Shown here: piece by piece, positions 1 to 7,715 of the stretch
Layout: each line of letters opens with the position of its first letter
Numbering within the stretch: the first letter of the stretch is position 1
DNA from: Halodesulfovibrio sp.
GTDB taxonomy: Bacteria > Desulfobacterota > Desulfovibrionia > Desulfovibrionales > Desulfovibrionaceae
Length of the DNA: 64,000 bases
Assembly (NCBI RefSeq): GCF_025210605.1
Contig: NZ_JAOARI010000028.1
Coordinates: 1 to 64,000 of the forward strand
Reading direction: 5' to 3'
The notes under the pieces: model-generated
What the model was told of the DNA's origin: nothing
Database searches by the model: none
Seen by the model: only the letters and a program-made list of their open reading frames with translations
Translations under genes and position numbers: made by a program

Positions 1-100
1 TCATGTCACCACTCTCCACTTGAGCAACAACAGCCAGTTTAAAGCCTAATGTGTAGTCCCGTTGTGTTCGCTTAGTCTTTGTTCTTGTTTGCTTTCTCAT
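1..100 (-). CDS. IS3-family transposase OrfA, N-terminal fragment
   Basis: An open frame reads leftward from an ATG at 100 and runs off the window after 33 codons. It begins MRKQTRTKTKRTQRDYTLGF and continues KLAVVAQVESGDM. I recognise the basic start, RDYTLGFKL and VVAQVE-G-M pattern as the beginning of the helix-turn-helix OrfA of IS3-family elements. A purine-rich AGGAC lies a few bases upstream as a ribosome site. OrfA binds the element ends and is normally fused to OrfB by frameshifting. OrfB would lie outside the window, so intactness cannot be judged. Confidence 0.75.
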   Translation of the reverse strand, partial: MRKQTRTKTKRTQRDYTLGFKLAVVAQVESGDM

Positions 101-140
101 AATAAGTCCTTTTCTTGTGAACTTATTCAAGGACGGGACA
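101..140 (-). mobile_element. Terminal end of the IS3-like element (putative inverted repeat)
   Basis: Read on the minus strand, the sequence outside orfA begins TGTCCCGTCCTTGAATAAG at about 140. IS3-family inverted repeats usually start with TG, and the distance to the orfA start (about 40 bases) fits. The boundary at 140 is inferred; the other end and any target duplication are not visible. Confidence 0.5.
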
Positions 141-148
141 GCAATAAT

Positions 149-182
149 AAAAAAGGCAGGCTCAAATGAGTCTGCCTTTTTT
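149..182. terminator. Bidirectional terminator between the IS end and ettA
   Basis: A-run and GGCAGGCTCA pair with TGAGTCTGCC and a T-run across an AA loop, giving about 16 pairs with one G-T. It works in either direction: it would stop ettA on the minus strand and shield ettA from plus-strand reads. Confidence 0.85.
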
Positions 183-222
183 ATTATATGTAATGAGATG
201 GGATGCATCTCATCAATATTCC

Positions 223-1908
223 TTATCGTGTAAGCTTGCGGTACTTAATTCGCTGAGGCTGGTCAGCTTCTTTACCGAGGCGCTTCTTACGATCAGCTTC
301 ATACTCGGTGTAGTTACCGTCAAAGAATACAACCTGTGAATCACCTTCAAATGCAAGAATATGCGTGGCAAGGCGATCAAGGAACCAACGGTCGTGAGAG
401 ATAACCAGTACAGAACCTGCGAAGTTCTCAAGAGCTTCTTCAAGCGCACGCATGGTATTTACGTCCAAATCGTTTGTCGGTTCGTCAAGCAAGATAACGT
501 TTGCACCGGATTTGAGAATCTGCGCAAGATGCACGCGGTTACGTTCACCACCAGAAAGAACATCAATTTTCTTCTGCTGATCTGCACCGGTAATGCCAAA
601 ACGTGAGCAATACGCGCGAGAGTTAACTTCCTGTGTACCAAGCTTAACAGTTTCGTATCCACCTGAAATAATCTCGTAAACTGTCTTACCAGATTCAAGG
701 CTGTCACGTCCCTGATCTACGTGAGCGAACTGCACTGTTTCACCGATTTTAACTTCACCGGAATCAGGCTTTTCTTCACCGATCAGCATCTTGAATGTAG
801 TAGATTTACCAGCGCCGTTAGGACCGATAATACCTACAATTGCACCCGCAGGAATGATGCAATTCATATTCTCTACAAGCAGTTTATCACCAAGAGATTT
901 GGTAACATCAACCATTTCGATTACACGTTTACCAAGACGAGGTCCCGGTGGAATGTAAATTTCGAGGTCTTTTGCATGCGCTTCTGATTCATGCGAAACA
1001 AGAGATTCGTATGCACTGATGCGTGCTTTAGATTTAGAATGACGTCCTTTCGGAGACATGCGAATCCACTCAAGTTCTCGCTGTAATGTCTTCTGGCGTT
1101 CAGACTCTTTCTTTTCTTCTTGTGCAAGGCGCTTCTGTTTCTGATCGAGCCAGCTGGAGTAGTTTCCTTTCCAAGGAATACCACGACCACGATCAAGTTC
1201 AAGAATCCAACCAGCTACGTTATCGAGGAAGTAACGGTCATGCGTTACAGCGATAACAGTACCAGGGAAATTCTGTAAGTAGCGTTCGAGCCATGCTACA
1301 GATTCTGCATCAAGATGGTTGGTAGGTTCGTCAAGAAGCAGGATGTCAGGGTTCTGCAAAAGCAGACGGCATAACGCCACACGACGCTTTTCACCACCGG
1401 AGATCACGTCTACAGGGGTATCTGCCGGAGGACAACGCAACGCATCCATTGCCATTTGCAAGCGGGAATCAATATCCCATGCGCCTTTCGCATCCATCTG
1501 TTCCTGAACCTTAGCCTGCTGCTCAATAAGAGCATCCATTTCTTCAGGTTCCATAGGTTCAGCAAATTTAGCGTTGATGTCATTGAACTCATTGATAAGA
1601 TTCATAACATCGCCAACGCCCTCTTCAACAACTTCACGAACAGTACGTGTTTCGCCGATAAGAGGTTCCTGCTCCAAGTATCCCACTGTGTAACCCGGAG
1701 AAACATGTGTTTCACCTTCAAACGCAGTGTCTACACCCGCAAGAACTTTAAGGAGGGATGATTTACCGGAACCGTTAAGCCCCAGCACGCCAATTTTTGC
1801 ACCATAAAAATACGAAAGAGAGATATTCTTAAGAACCTCTTTCTGACCGTGACGCTTGGTCACGCGAACCATTGAATAAATAATCTTATCCGGCTCGTTT
1901 TGACTCAT
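223..1908 (-). CDS. ettA: Energy-dependent translational throttle protein EttA (ABC-F ATPase)
   Basis: A 561-residue ABC-F protein with two ATP-binding cassettes and no membrane segments. Walker A motifs are at residues 43-50 (GLNGSGKS) and 362-370 (GPNGAGKST). The first signature is SGGEK at 170-174 with DEPTNHLD at 193-200; the second half has LSGGERNR and DEPTNDLD. A charged linker of about residues 254-300 separates the cassettes, as in ABC-F factors that enter the ribosomal E site. EttA is known to gate entry into elongation according to the ATP/ADP ratio. Length and overall match fit EttA rather than Uup or antibiotic-resistance ABC-F proteins. The gene stands alone and ends at the shared terminator. 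Confidence 0.95.
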   Translation of the reverse strand: MSQNEPDKIIYSMVRVTKRHGQKEVLKNISLSYFYGAKIGVLGLNGSGKSSLLKVLAGVDTAFEGETHVSPGYTVGYLEQEPLIGETRTVREVVEEGVGDVMNLINEFNDINAKFAEPMEPEEMDALIEQQAKVQEQMDAKGAWDIDSRLQMAMDALRCPPADTPVDVISGGEKRRVALCRLLLQNPDILLLDEPTNHLDAESVAWLERYLQNFPGTVIAVTHDRYFLDNVAGWILELDRGRGIPWKGNYSSWLDQKQKRLAQEEKKESERQKTLQRELEWIRMSPKGRHSKSKARISAYESLVSHESEAHAKDLEIYIPPGPRLGKRVIEMVDVTKSLGDKLLVENMNCIIPAGAIVGIIGPNGAGKSTTFKMLIGEEKPDSGEVKIGETVQFAHVDQGRDSLESGKTVYEIISGGYETVKLGTQEVNSRAYCSRFGITGADQQKKIDVLSGGERNRVHLAQILKSGANVILLDEPTNDLDVNTMRALEEALENFAGSVLVISHDRWFLDRLATHILAFEGDSQVVFFDGNYTEYEADRKKRLGKEADQPQRIKYRKLTR

Positions 1909-2218
1909 ATTACCACCTTGAATCTATTAGTAAACTGCAACCAGCTACTGTTTTTTTATTGCCATAGTGTTCTATACTACAGTGCTTGTTCAAAGCTCTC
2001 AGAAACAAGTCCAGTACTACAGAAAAATATTTTTTCTTCTTTTTGCTTATTTGCAACAAATTGTCCAGAAAAGGAAATCACATCTTTCCAATAAGGTAAG
2101 TACGTTTAATAGATAAAACCTGCCCTTCTTTCCGCAATCTAACACGTTGTAATGCCAGTCTGTTCTATGCTAGCTAAAAATAAAATTGACCATTTTATTT
2201 CGATTGTTCGGAGATTAC

Positions 2219-3001
2219 ATGAAAAACTACCCTGTAATGTACAGCAACACATATACTACTCCAGAAAATGCAAAGGGCTTTCTTTCCAGCTTATTCCCAT
2301 CAGCCGCTTTTTATCCTTCAATGGCTAAAATTGCTTTTTGTGCAAACAGAGAAGCTCAACAAGGTAAATCTTCGGATCAGGCATGGGTTAAAGCCAGCCT
2401 CGATATTATCAATGCGCTTGAACGGGTAGGCGTGTCCCTTTCATTCGAAAATATTTCTGCATTTACCGAATTAGACTCCCCTTGTGTATTTATCGGTAAC
2501 CACATGAGTACGCTGGAAACGTTTGTTCTACCTGCTATTATTCAACCGCACAAAGCAGTTACTTTTGTCATTAAAAGCTCACTCCTCACCTACCCTTTCT
2601 TTGGCGACCTTATGGCCTCACGCGATCCGATTGCAGTTGAACGCACTAATCCGCGTGAAGATTTAAAAACTGTTCTCAATGAAGGGTGTGAAAAAATCAG
2701 TCAGGGAAAATCCATCATTGTTTTTCCTCAATCAACACGCAGCACCGAATTTGATCGCAAAAAATTTAACTCTATCGGTGTAAAACTCGCCAAAAAAGCC
2801 GGTGTCCCTATTGTTCCTCTTGCTTTAAAAACAGATAGCTGGGGACATAGCAAATTAGGAAAAGAATTCGGACCAATCGATATCTCTAAGAAAGTCCATT
2901 TTGCGTTCGATGCACCAATCACTGTTGAGGGGAACGGTAAGGAAGCTCATGCTTCGGTGTGTAATTTTATTGAAACGTCGTTAACTAACTGGGCAAAATA
3001 A
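2219..3001 (+). CDS. PlsC-type lysophospholipid acyltransferase family protein
   Basis: A 260-residue protein starting at the ATG at 2219, preceded by CGGAG; an upstream TTG start at 2186 is less likely. It shows acyltransferase block I, NHMSTLE, with the HX4E catalytic pair at H95 and E100, and a block III variant FPQSTRS at 169-175 in place of the usual FPEGTRS. Such enzymes move acyl chains onto glycerol-phosphate or related acceptors at the inner face of the membrane. The substitution in block III and the short N-terminal region leave the acceptor open. It stands alone between divergent ettA and a downstream hairpin. Confidence 0.8.
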   Translation: MKNYPVMYSNTYTTPENAKGFLSSLFPSAAFYPSMAKIAFCANREAQQGKSSDQAWVKASLDIINALERVGVSLSFENISAFTELDSPCVFIGNHMSTLETFVLPAIIQPHKAVTFVIKSSLLTYPFFGDLMASRDPIAVERTNPREDLKTVLNEGCEKISQGKSIIVFPQSTRSTEFDRKKFNSIGVKLAKKAGVPIVPLALKTDSWGHSKLGKEFGPIDISKKVHFAFDAPITVEGNGKEAHASVCNFIETSLTNWAK

Positions 3002-3041
3002 CCATTGAGTGCCAAAACAGTAGAAAAGCATTTTATCTGTG

Positions 3042-3077
3042 ATGCGTGTATAGAATTTCCACTCTATGCACGCATTA
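3042..3077 (+). terminator. Hairpin after the acyltransferase gene
   Basis: ATGCGTGTATAGA pairs with TCTATGCACGCAT (one G-T) around an 8-base loop and is followed by TATTTTC, a weak U tract. Confidence 0.55.
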
Positions 3078-3254
3078 TTTTCTAGAGAAAAGAATAAGAG
3101 GCGTTCTTTGCACAGCCGCATGCGCTTTTCAAAAAACAGTTAAGAATCGGTTAGTTTTTCAAAACACACAGTATTTATTATACTTCTTCTATTTTTGTAA
3201 AAACACAATTTTCAGCGGATGATGCAGGGTAATACAGAATTATTTTCTCATGCA

Positions 3255-3283
3255 TTGACGCAAAAAAAATTGTAAGCTAAGCA
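3255..3283 (+). promoter_or_regulatory. Candidate promoter of the TetR regulator gene
   Basis: TTGACG, 17 bases, TAAGCA. The -35 is good and the -10 is weak. It lies about 90 bases before the chosen ATG. Confidence 0.4.
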
Positions 3284-3371
3284 TTATTGCGTGCTCAAAC
3301 AGTTTATGAGGTAGCGCTTCGAGTTGCCGCGAACCGCTGCTACATTAACCCTAAAACTACTGGGTCAAGCT

Positions 3372-3950
3372 ATGACAATGACAAAAAAAGAAGCTCTGCT
3401 ACTAGCTGCTAAAGAGCTTTTTGGTGAGTATGGTTACGCTGAAACTACGTTTAAAAAAATTTCTGAACGTGCCGGAGTCGCTCTGGGTCTGCTAACTCAC
3501 CATTACGGAAACAAAGAAAAGTTGTTTCTCGCAGCTGGACTGGATGTTCTTGACGACTTCATTATCAAGCTAAGAGAAGCTTGTTCTCAAGGTGATACCG
3601 GTTACGATTCTGTTATGAACTTTTGTCGTACCTACTTAGACTACTCTGTAACACCGGAATCACACTTCCTTGTTCTCGTTCGCTGCTCTCCATATTCAGA
3701 CATGAAAACTCAAACTGACCGTGATATTATGTACGAAAAGTTCAACCAAGTACCACGGGAACTCGAGTATCATGTACGCCGAGGAATAGAAGACGGTTCT
3801 ATTAAAGATTTACCAGCACACGAAACGACTTCTGTTCTTACCTGTAACTTGGTTGGTGCTATCCGAACCAGACTGCTCACTCCATATGCACCAGCCAACC
3901 TGTATGATGAAGTTCTTAAATTTATTTCCCGAAGCATAAAAAATGATTAG
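3372..3950 (+). CDS. TetR/AcrR family transcriptional regulator
   Basis: A 192-residue regulator. The N-terminal region has the TetR helix-turn-helix pattern: KEALLLAAKELFGEYGY, then TTFKKISERAGVALGLLTHH, then YGNKEKLFL. The remaining helical region would bind an unidentified ligand and dimerise. The start is placed at the ATG at 3372 (MTMTKKEA) because this matches the usual distance to helix 1; a TTG at 3324 in the same frame is possible. No good ribosome site marks either start. Neighbours do not reveal the target, though TetR proteins often control the adjacent gene; the acyltransferase upstream is the nearest candidate. Confidence 0.85.
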   Translation: MTMTKKEALLLAAKELFGEYGYAETTFKKISERAGVALGLLTHHYGNKEKLFLAAGLDVLDDFIIKLREACSQGDTGYDSVMNFCRTYLDYSVTPESHFLVLVRCSPYSDMKTQTDRDIMYEKFNQVPRELEYHVRRGIEDGSIKDLPAHETTSVLTCNLVGAIRTRLLTPYAPANLYDEVLKFISRSIKND

Positions 3951-3968
3951 CACAAATTGCTAAAGCAT

Positions 3969-4005
3969 AAAAAAAGGAAGAAGTTTTTACCTTCTTCCTT
4001 TTTTT
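3969..4005. terminator. Terminator between TetR gene and 4063 gene
   Basis: AAAAAGGAAGAAG pairs perfectly with CTTCTTCCTTTTT around a short loop. It is flanked by A and T runs and can serve both convergent genes. Confidence 0.85.
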
Positions 4006-4062
4006 ATGCAATGCCGTATGGTCTTACCCACGCACCACACAGAGACTTACAATCTCTAACGT

Positions 4063-4440
4063 CTATGCCGCCTTGATAACAAGCGGAATTATGTGGCGCT
4101 GAGCTGACTCTTCATGTGTTTTGCCGATTTCGAAAGTCACTTCATTTTTACCCGCAACCGCTGCGATTTCTTCAACCAACCCTTTAACATTAATAATAGG
4201 GTGACGCATGAATACCTGTGGAAGCCCATACGTCAAGTTACAGGCAAGACATGCACCGTTGCGCTGGTTTAAATAAAACGCAAACTCAAGGACATCGTCC
4301 GTACCATTTACAAAGGCAAGCTCGATATCGTATGCGCCACTTTCTGCCTCGCCATACAGCGCATCAAAAAATTCATCTGTTCTGGATGCCGGAAACAGCT
4401 CATCCAATTTTTCTTTTGTAAAGACGGTATCAAACTGCAT
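4063..4440 (-). CDS. Conserved hypothetical protein (125 aa)
   Basis: A soluble acidic protein of 125 residues beginning MQFDTVFTKEKLDELFPASR. The ATG at 4440 has a GGGAG ribosome site; an in-frame TTG four codons upstream lies on the wrong side of it. The middle contains CLACNLTYGLPQVF and the C-terminus ends with a hydrophobic IIPLVIKAA. No signal peptide or membrane segment is present. I believe homologues occur in other Desulfovibrio genomes, sometimes under a misleading homeobox-type name, but no function is known to me. The CLAC pair could be a redox or metal site; that is speculation. It follows gluQ on the same strand. Confidence 0.7.
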   Translation of the reverse strand: MQFDTVFTKEKLDELFPASRTDEFFDALYGEAESGAYDIELAFVNGTDDVLEFAFYLNQRNGACLACNLTYGLPQVFMRHPIINVKGLVEEIAAVAGKNEVTFEIGKTHEESAQRHIIPLVIKAA

Positions 4441-4555
4441 AATTACTCCCAACCTTTTCTTTCATATGTGCATTTTTTGGTTTTTCGCAGTAAATTTGGA
4501 AGCATAACAATGCTCAAAATTACCCGTTTATGCACCGTATAGATTTTAGACAAAC

Positions 4556-5602
4556 TCAGCAAGTGCCCGAGAGCTTCTTAAGCCGTATGAAAATGTCCTT
4601 CTCAAGCTGCAACGCCTGTGTAGTAATCGCATCTACCGAAAAAACATCAAGCACTTCTCTTGAAGACATTGGGCGGCATGTTGGGCAAAGCCCACCTAGA
4701 TACGCCAAGTACCCAATAATAGCTTCAGCTGAAATTCCTTCAGCACGCATTTTACGTAATTCAAAATGCCCATGCCTTTTTGCCAGACGCTCTCCTTCAT
4801 GGTCGATGACAAGCGGTAAGTGAATATACTCAGGAGGAGTACAGCCCAATAGCTCATATAAATACACCTGACGCGGTGTACAGTGTAAAATATCTTCGCC
4901 TCGCACAACTTGTGTAATCCCCTGTCGAATATCATCAACAACAACAGCAAGTTGATATGCAAAAACGCCATCAGAACGGCGAAGCGGGAAATCTCCACCA
5001 CACTCGTTCCAACTCATGCAGCAGTCGCCATGCAGCACATCAGTAAACTGAATCTCCGACTTTTCACAATGCAACCGCATTGAACTTCTACGCCCTTCTG
5101 CCTCACGCTCTTTACGTTCAGCATCAGAAAGATGAAGACATATTTCGGGATACGCATTGCCATAATCACTTTTATGAGGGGCTGACGCTAACGACCTAAG
5201 CTCCTTGCGGGTACAAAAGCAGGGATATACAAGTCCATCGGCTTGCAGAGCATCAATTACGCGCGCGTATAATTCTGTAGATTCACTCTGAGTATATGGC
5301 GCACAATCGCCGCCCACATCTACACCTTCATCCCAGTCAAGACCAAGCCAACGCAAGTCTTCGAGTATTCCCTCAACAAACTCCAGCTTTGATCTATCAG
5401 GATCAATGTCTTCAATGCGCAACACTAAACGTCCACCCGATTTTCTGGCAGCAAGCCAACAAACGAGAAACGACCATGCATTGCCTAAGTGCAGATAGCC
5501 AGTAGGAGAAGGAGCAAAACGACCTTTTACAACACCCTGTCGTGCAGACGCGGCGGGAGAAATTTCTGCTGCTATTTGAGCAAGGTTACGTGTAGAATTC
5601 AT
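4556..5602 (-). CDS. gluQ: Glutamyl-Q tRNA(Asp) synthetase
   Basis: A 348-residue class I synthetase-like protein that lacks the anticodon-binding half of GluRS. The N-terminal FAPSPTGYLHLGN carries the HIGH-type motif at residues 38-41, and a later LAKRHGH takes the place of KMSKS. CFCTRKEL and a downstream YPEIC supply the Cys and Tyr ligands of the zinc site typical of GluQRS. The enzyme is known to attach glutamate to queuosine in tRNA-Asp. It is somewhat longer than the usual 290-310 residues, mainly through a N-terminal extension of about 25 residues. The ATG at 5602 is the first in frame; a start further in is possible. Confidence 0.92.
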   Translation of the reverse strand: MNSTRNLAQIAAEISPAASARQGVVKGRFAPSPTGYLHLGNAWSFLVCWLAARKSGGRLVLRIEDIDPDRSKLEFVEGILEDLRWLGLDWDEGVDVGGDCAPYTQSESTELYARVIDALQADGLVYPCFCTRKELRSLASAPHKSDYGNAYPEICLHLSDAERKEREAEGRRSSMRLHCEKSEIQFTDVLHGDCCMSWNECGGDFPLRRSDGVFAYQLAVVVDDIRQGITQVVRGEDILHCTPRQVYLYELLGCTPPEYIHLPLVIDHEGERLAKRHGHFELRKMRAEGISAEAIIGYLAYLGGLCPTCRPMSSREVLDVFSVDAITTQALQLEKDIFIRLKKLSGTC

Positions 5603-5926
5603 GCACAGTTGAGATCATGCCACGCTTGATAAGTCAACCATCTAACAGAGCCATCCTGCTATGCCATACACGCAGTTTGAAAATAGACACTATATAATGC
5701 GATGACATTAAGGCAGCACCGCCTAAAAGATGTCACACAAAAGTCTAGCCTCGATAACCCGATGGTAAATATGCGCTACTTATTTTCCAAAGTTCGAAAT
5801 CGGGCCTCCAGTAGGCGATCATTTTCACTACAGATTGCCGCACGACTAGAGATAGTGATGATACAACACACTCAAGCCATTCGGCACTCATAGAATTTAT
5901 GCTATGCTAGCAAAAAAGGAGTGCCT
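5603..5926. other. Intergenic region, nothing recognised
   Basis: The 324 bases between the divergent gluQ and the 56-codon ORF contain a TATAAT hexamer at about 5692 but no well-spaced -35. No convincing gene, repeat or hairpin was seen. Confidence 0.4.
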
Positions 5927-6097
5927 ATGCTTAAAAAGAAAAACAAAACGAAGACCACCACCCACAAATCTACCACGCAAAATATGTATGAAGGTGCAAC
6001 ACAGCCCTCATACTTTACAACAGTACGCAAAGACATCCCCTTTGATGAGCTAGCCCAAATTGAAGCCCTGCTATGTGGTGCATGCCCTAAAAAATAG
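5927..6097 (+). CDS. Small basic protein (56 aa), unknown
   Basis: A 56-codon frame, MLKKKNKTKTTTHKSTTQN to the C-terminal CGACPKK, with a strong AAAAAAGGAG ribosome site six bases before the ATG. The first 20 residues are rich in Lys and Thr and likely disordered. The second half is more ordered, with FTTVRKDIPFDELAQIEALL followed by a CxxC pair at C50 and C53. No signal or membrane segment is seen. It matches no family known to me. The CxxC and its tail could bind a metal or thiol, by inference only. It lies immediately upstream of the putative small RNA promoter. Confidence 0.6.
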   Translation: MLKKKNKTKTTTHKSTTQNMYEGATQPSYFTTVRKDIPFDELAQIEALLCGACPKK

Positions 6098-6155
6098 CCA
6101 TCCAATTTTATCTTCTACGTTTTCGCAGCACTAAATAAATTTTTTGTAAAAAGTA

Positions 6156-6184
6156 TTGCCAAACTGATTACATGTGGATATTGT
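6156..6184 (+). promoter_or_regulatory. Sigma-70-type promoter of the putative small RNA
   Basis: TTGCCA at 6156-6161, 17 bases, TATTGT at 6179-6184. Predicted start is about 6191. No open frame of normal length follows before the terminator at 6373, which argues for a noncoding transcript. Confidence 0.6.
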
Positions 6185-6190
6185 GTAGTC

Positions 6191-6408
6191 AAGATAGACG
6201 AAATAGAAAAGTTGGTTAGTTCACTTCATAAACCTAACTGAATGAATCTGTAGTCTCAGGGAGGTGTCCATTTGGAAACTCCACCATGCACTTCAATTGG
6301 CGAATAAGCTAGGAGTATTTCGCCAATATTCAAGTAGGTAACTAATTAATTTTCAACGTAACACAAAGACTTAGCACCAAGGTGGCAACGCCTTGGTGCT
6401 TTTTTTTG
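6191..6408 (+). ncRNA. Putative structured small RNA, possibly 6S-like
   Basis: The segment folds into a nested rod. 6206-6221 pairs with 6340-6354 (15 pairs, one bulged G). 6232-6243 pairs with 6328-6339 (two mismatches), directly continuing the first stem on the 3' side but leaving a 10-base bulge on the 5' side. 6296-6304 pairs perfectly with 6319-6327 as an apical hairpin. Between 6244 and 6295 a small hairpin may form (GGTG with CACC). The rod with internal openings recalls 6S RNA, but I do not recognise 6S sequence signatures, so identity is open. A very short TTG-initiated frame at 6272 behind GGGAGG is an alternative leader-peptide reading. Confidence 0.5.
6372..6408 (+). terminator. 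Terminator of the putative small RNA
   Basis: AGCACCAAGG pairs perfectly with CCTTGGTGCT around TGGCAACG, followed by a run of eight T. Confidence 0.9.
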
Positions 6409-6718
6409 AAGTTCTTCCCCCCACCTTGCCGCGCTCCTGCCTCAAGACAATCATTTTATGTCTATTTGCTACTGAACAAACTAGTTAATCAACCAGTCGT
6501 GCTACTAATATTTTTTTAGTGGCATATTCAATCTCGATTGAGCACCTAAACATCGCACAGAGTGCATATTATCAAATTTTTCTATAAATTACAGGAGAAA
6601 TTATCGGCATCTTATTGACACATTTTAGGAGCAGGATGTACGTGTTTTATTGTTCTTCAACGTTATAGATTCGTTTGATACTTATAGTTTACAAACGCCA
6701 AAATGCAAGGAGGCAGGG

Positions 6719-7675
6719 ATGAGTCTCAATAGGCGTGATTTTGTTAAACTGTGCACAGGGACTGTGGCTGGACTTGGGGTTTCCCAGATGTTCAACCCAG
6801 CTGTTTGTGAAGCCATTTCCGGTTCACTTAACGGCGAACGCCCTCCAGTTTTATGGTTACAGGGTGCAGGCTGTACGGGATGTTCCGTATCTTTGCTAAA
6901 CTCTGTTAACCCACACATTAAAGATGTACTGCTCAAGGTTATCAGCCTCGAATTCCATCCTACCGTGATGGCATGGGAAGGCGAGCCTGCAATCGAACAC
7001 ATGTACAAAATTGCAGAAAAGTACGACGGCAAATTCTTCCTCGTTGTGGAAGGAAGCGTTCCTACTGAAGCTGATGGTAAATACTGTGTTATTGGCGAAG
7101 CCCATCACAGAGAAATTACCATGGTTGATGCAATGAAAGAGCTTGGTCCTAAAGCAGCAGCTGTGCTCGCAGTAGGAACCTGTTCAGCATACGGCGGCAT
7201 TCCTGCTGCAGAAGGCAGCCAGACCGGTGCTAAAGCTGTTCGTGACTTCTTCGAAGAAGAAGAAATTGCAACTCCTGTTGTTAACATTCCTGGCTGTCCT
7301 CCGCACCCTGACTGGATCGTAGGCACAGTTACTGTTGCTCTTGATGCAATCAAAAAGCACGGTCTTGCAGACGGTCTTGGAAAAGTTGTTGAAATTCTTG
7401 ATGATGAAGGACGTCCAACTCCTTTCTTCGGCGAGAACATTCACGACAACTGTCCATACCTTGACGACTTTGACAACGACGTGCTGGCAACTAAGTTCAC
7501 TGAGGTTAAAGGCTGTCGCATGGAGCTTGGCTGTAAAGGTCCTGACACCATGTCCGACTGTTACAAGCGTAAGTGGAACAACGGTATTAACTGGTGTGTA
7601 CAGAACGCTGTATGTATTGGTTGTACTGAGCCTGACTTCCCTGATGGCAAGTCCCCGTTCTACGAGCCAGCTTAA
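6719..7675 (+). CDS. hysB: Periplasmic [NiFeSe] hydrogenase small subunit
   Basis: A 318-residue electron-transfer subunit. The ATG at 6719 follows AAGGAGG; an upstream in-frame start at 6650 would displace the signal. The N-terminus MSLNRRDFVKLC is a Tat signal with the twin arginines at residues 5-6, so the heterodimer is exported folded. C52 and C55 (GCTGC) begin the proximal Fe-S site. The C-terminal part has C281, C293, C299 and C302. C293 replaces the Pro found in standard [NiFe] enzymes such as HynB here (P292), as expected for a medial [4Fe-4S] rather than [3Fe-4S] cluster. It closely resembles D. vulgaris HysB as I recall it. Confidence 0.97.
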   Translation: MSLNRRDFVKLCTGTVAGLGVSQMFNPAVCEAISGSLNGERPPVLWLQGAGCTGCSVSLLNSVNPHIKDVLLKVISLEFHPTVMAWEGEPAIEHMYKIAEKYDGKFFLVVEGSVPTEADGKYCVIGEAHHREITMVDAMKELGPKAAAVLAVGTCSAYGGIPAAEGSQTGAKAVRDFFEEEEIATPVVNIPGCPPHPDWIVGTVTVALDAIKKHGLADGLGKVVEILDDEGRPTPFFGENIHDNCPYLDDFDNDVLATKFTEVKGCRMELGCKGPDTMSDCYKRKWNNGINWCVQNAVCIGCTEPDFPDGKSPFYEPA

Positions 7676-7715
7676 CGGCTTGTGCGCCTTTACACATTCC
7701 TAAGGAGGAATTAAC

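Larger units (their letters stand above)
3002..3371 (+). other. Intergenic region with hairpin and putative promoter
   Basis: This 370-base gap holds an imperfect 13-pair hairpin at 3042-3075, a likely terminator of the acyltransferase gene. It also holds a promoter-like pair, TTGACG at 3255-3260 and TAAGCA at 3278-3283, spaced 17, upstream of the TetR gene. No gene is seen. Confidence 0.5.
6098..6718 (+). other. Long intergenic region before hysB
   Basis: This 620-base stretch holds the promoter, structured RNA candidate and terminator listed separately (6156-6408). The 310 bases after that terminator form the hysB leader. A TTGACA at 6615-6620 is followed 18 bases later by a poor TACGTG, so the hysB start site is not assigned. 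No other gene is seen. Confidence 0.5.

Noticed and set aside
1909-2218. Further copy of the repeated element upstream of the acyltransferase (TATGCTAGCT near 2168)
   Set aside because: Only about nine bases match the core; the downstream blocks and hairpin are missing.
5702-5893. 63-codon frame between gluQ and the 56-aa gene
   Set aside because: No ribosome site and no recognisable protein features.
6191-6408. tmRNA or SRP RNA
   Set aside because: No CCA-ending tRNA-like domain, no tag ORF, and no conserved SRP tetraloop or GGAAGCAG-type block.
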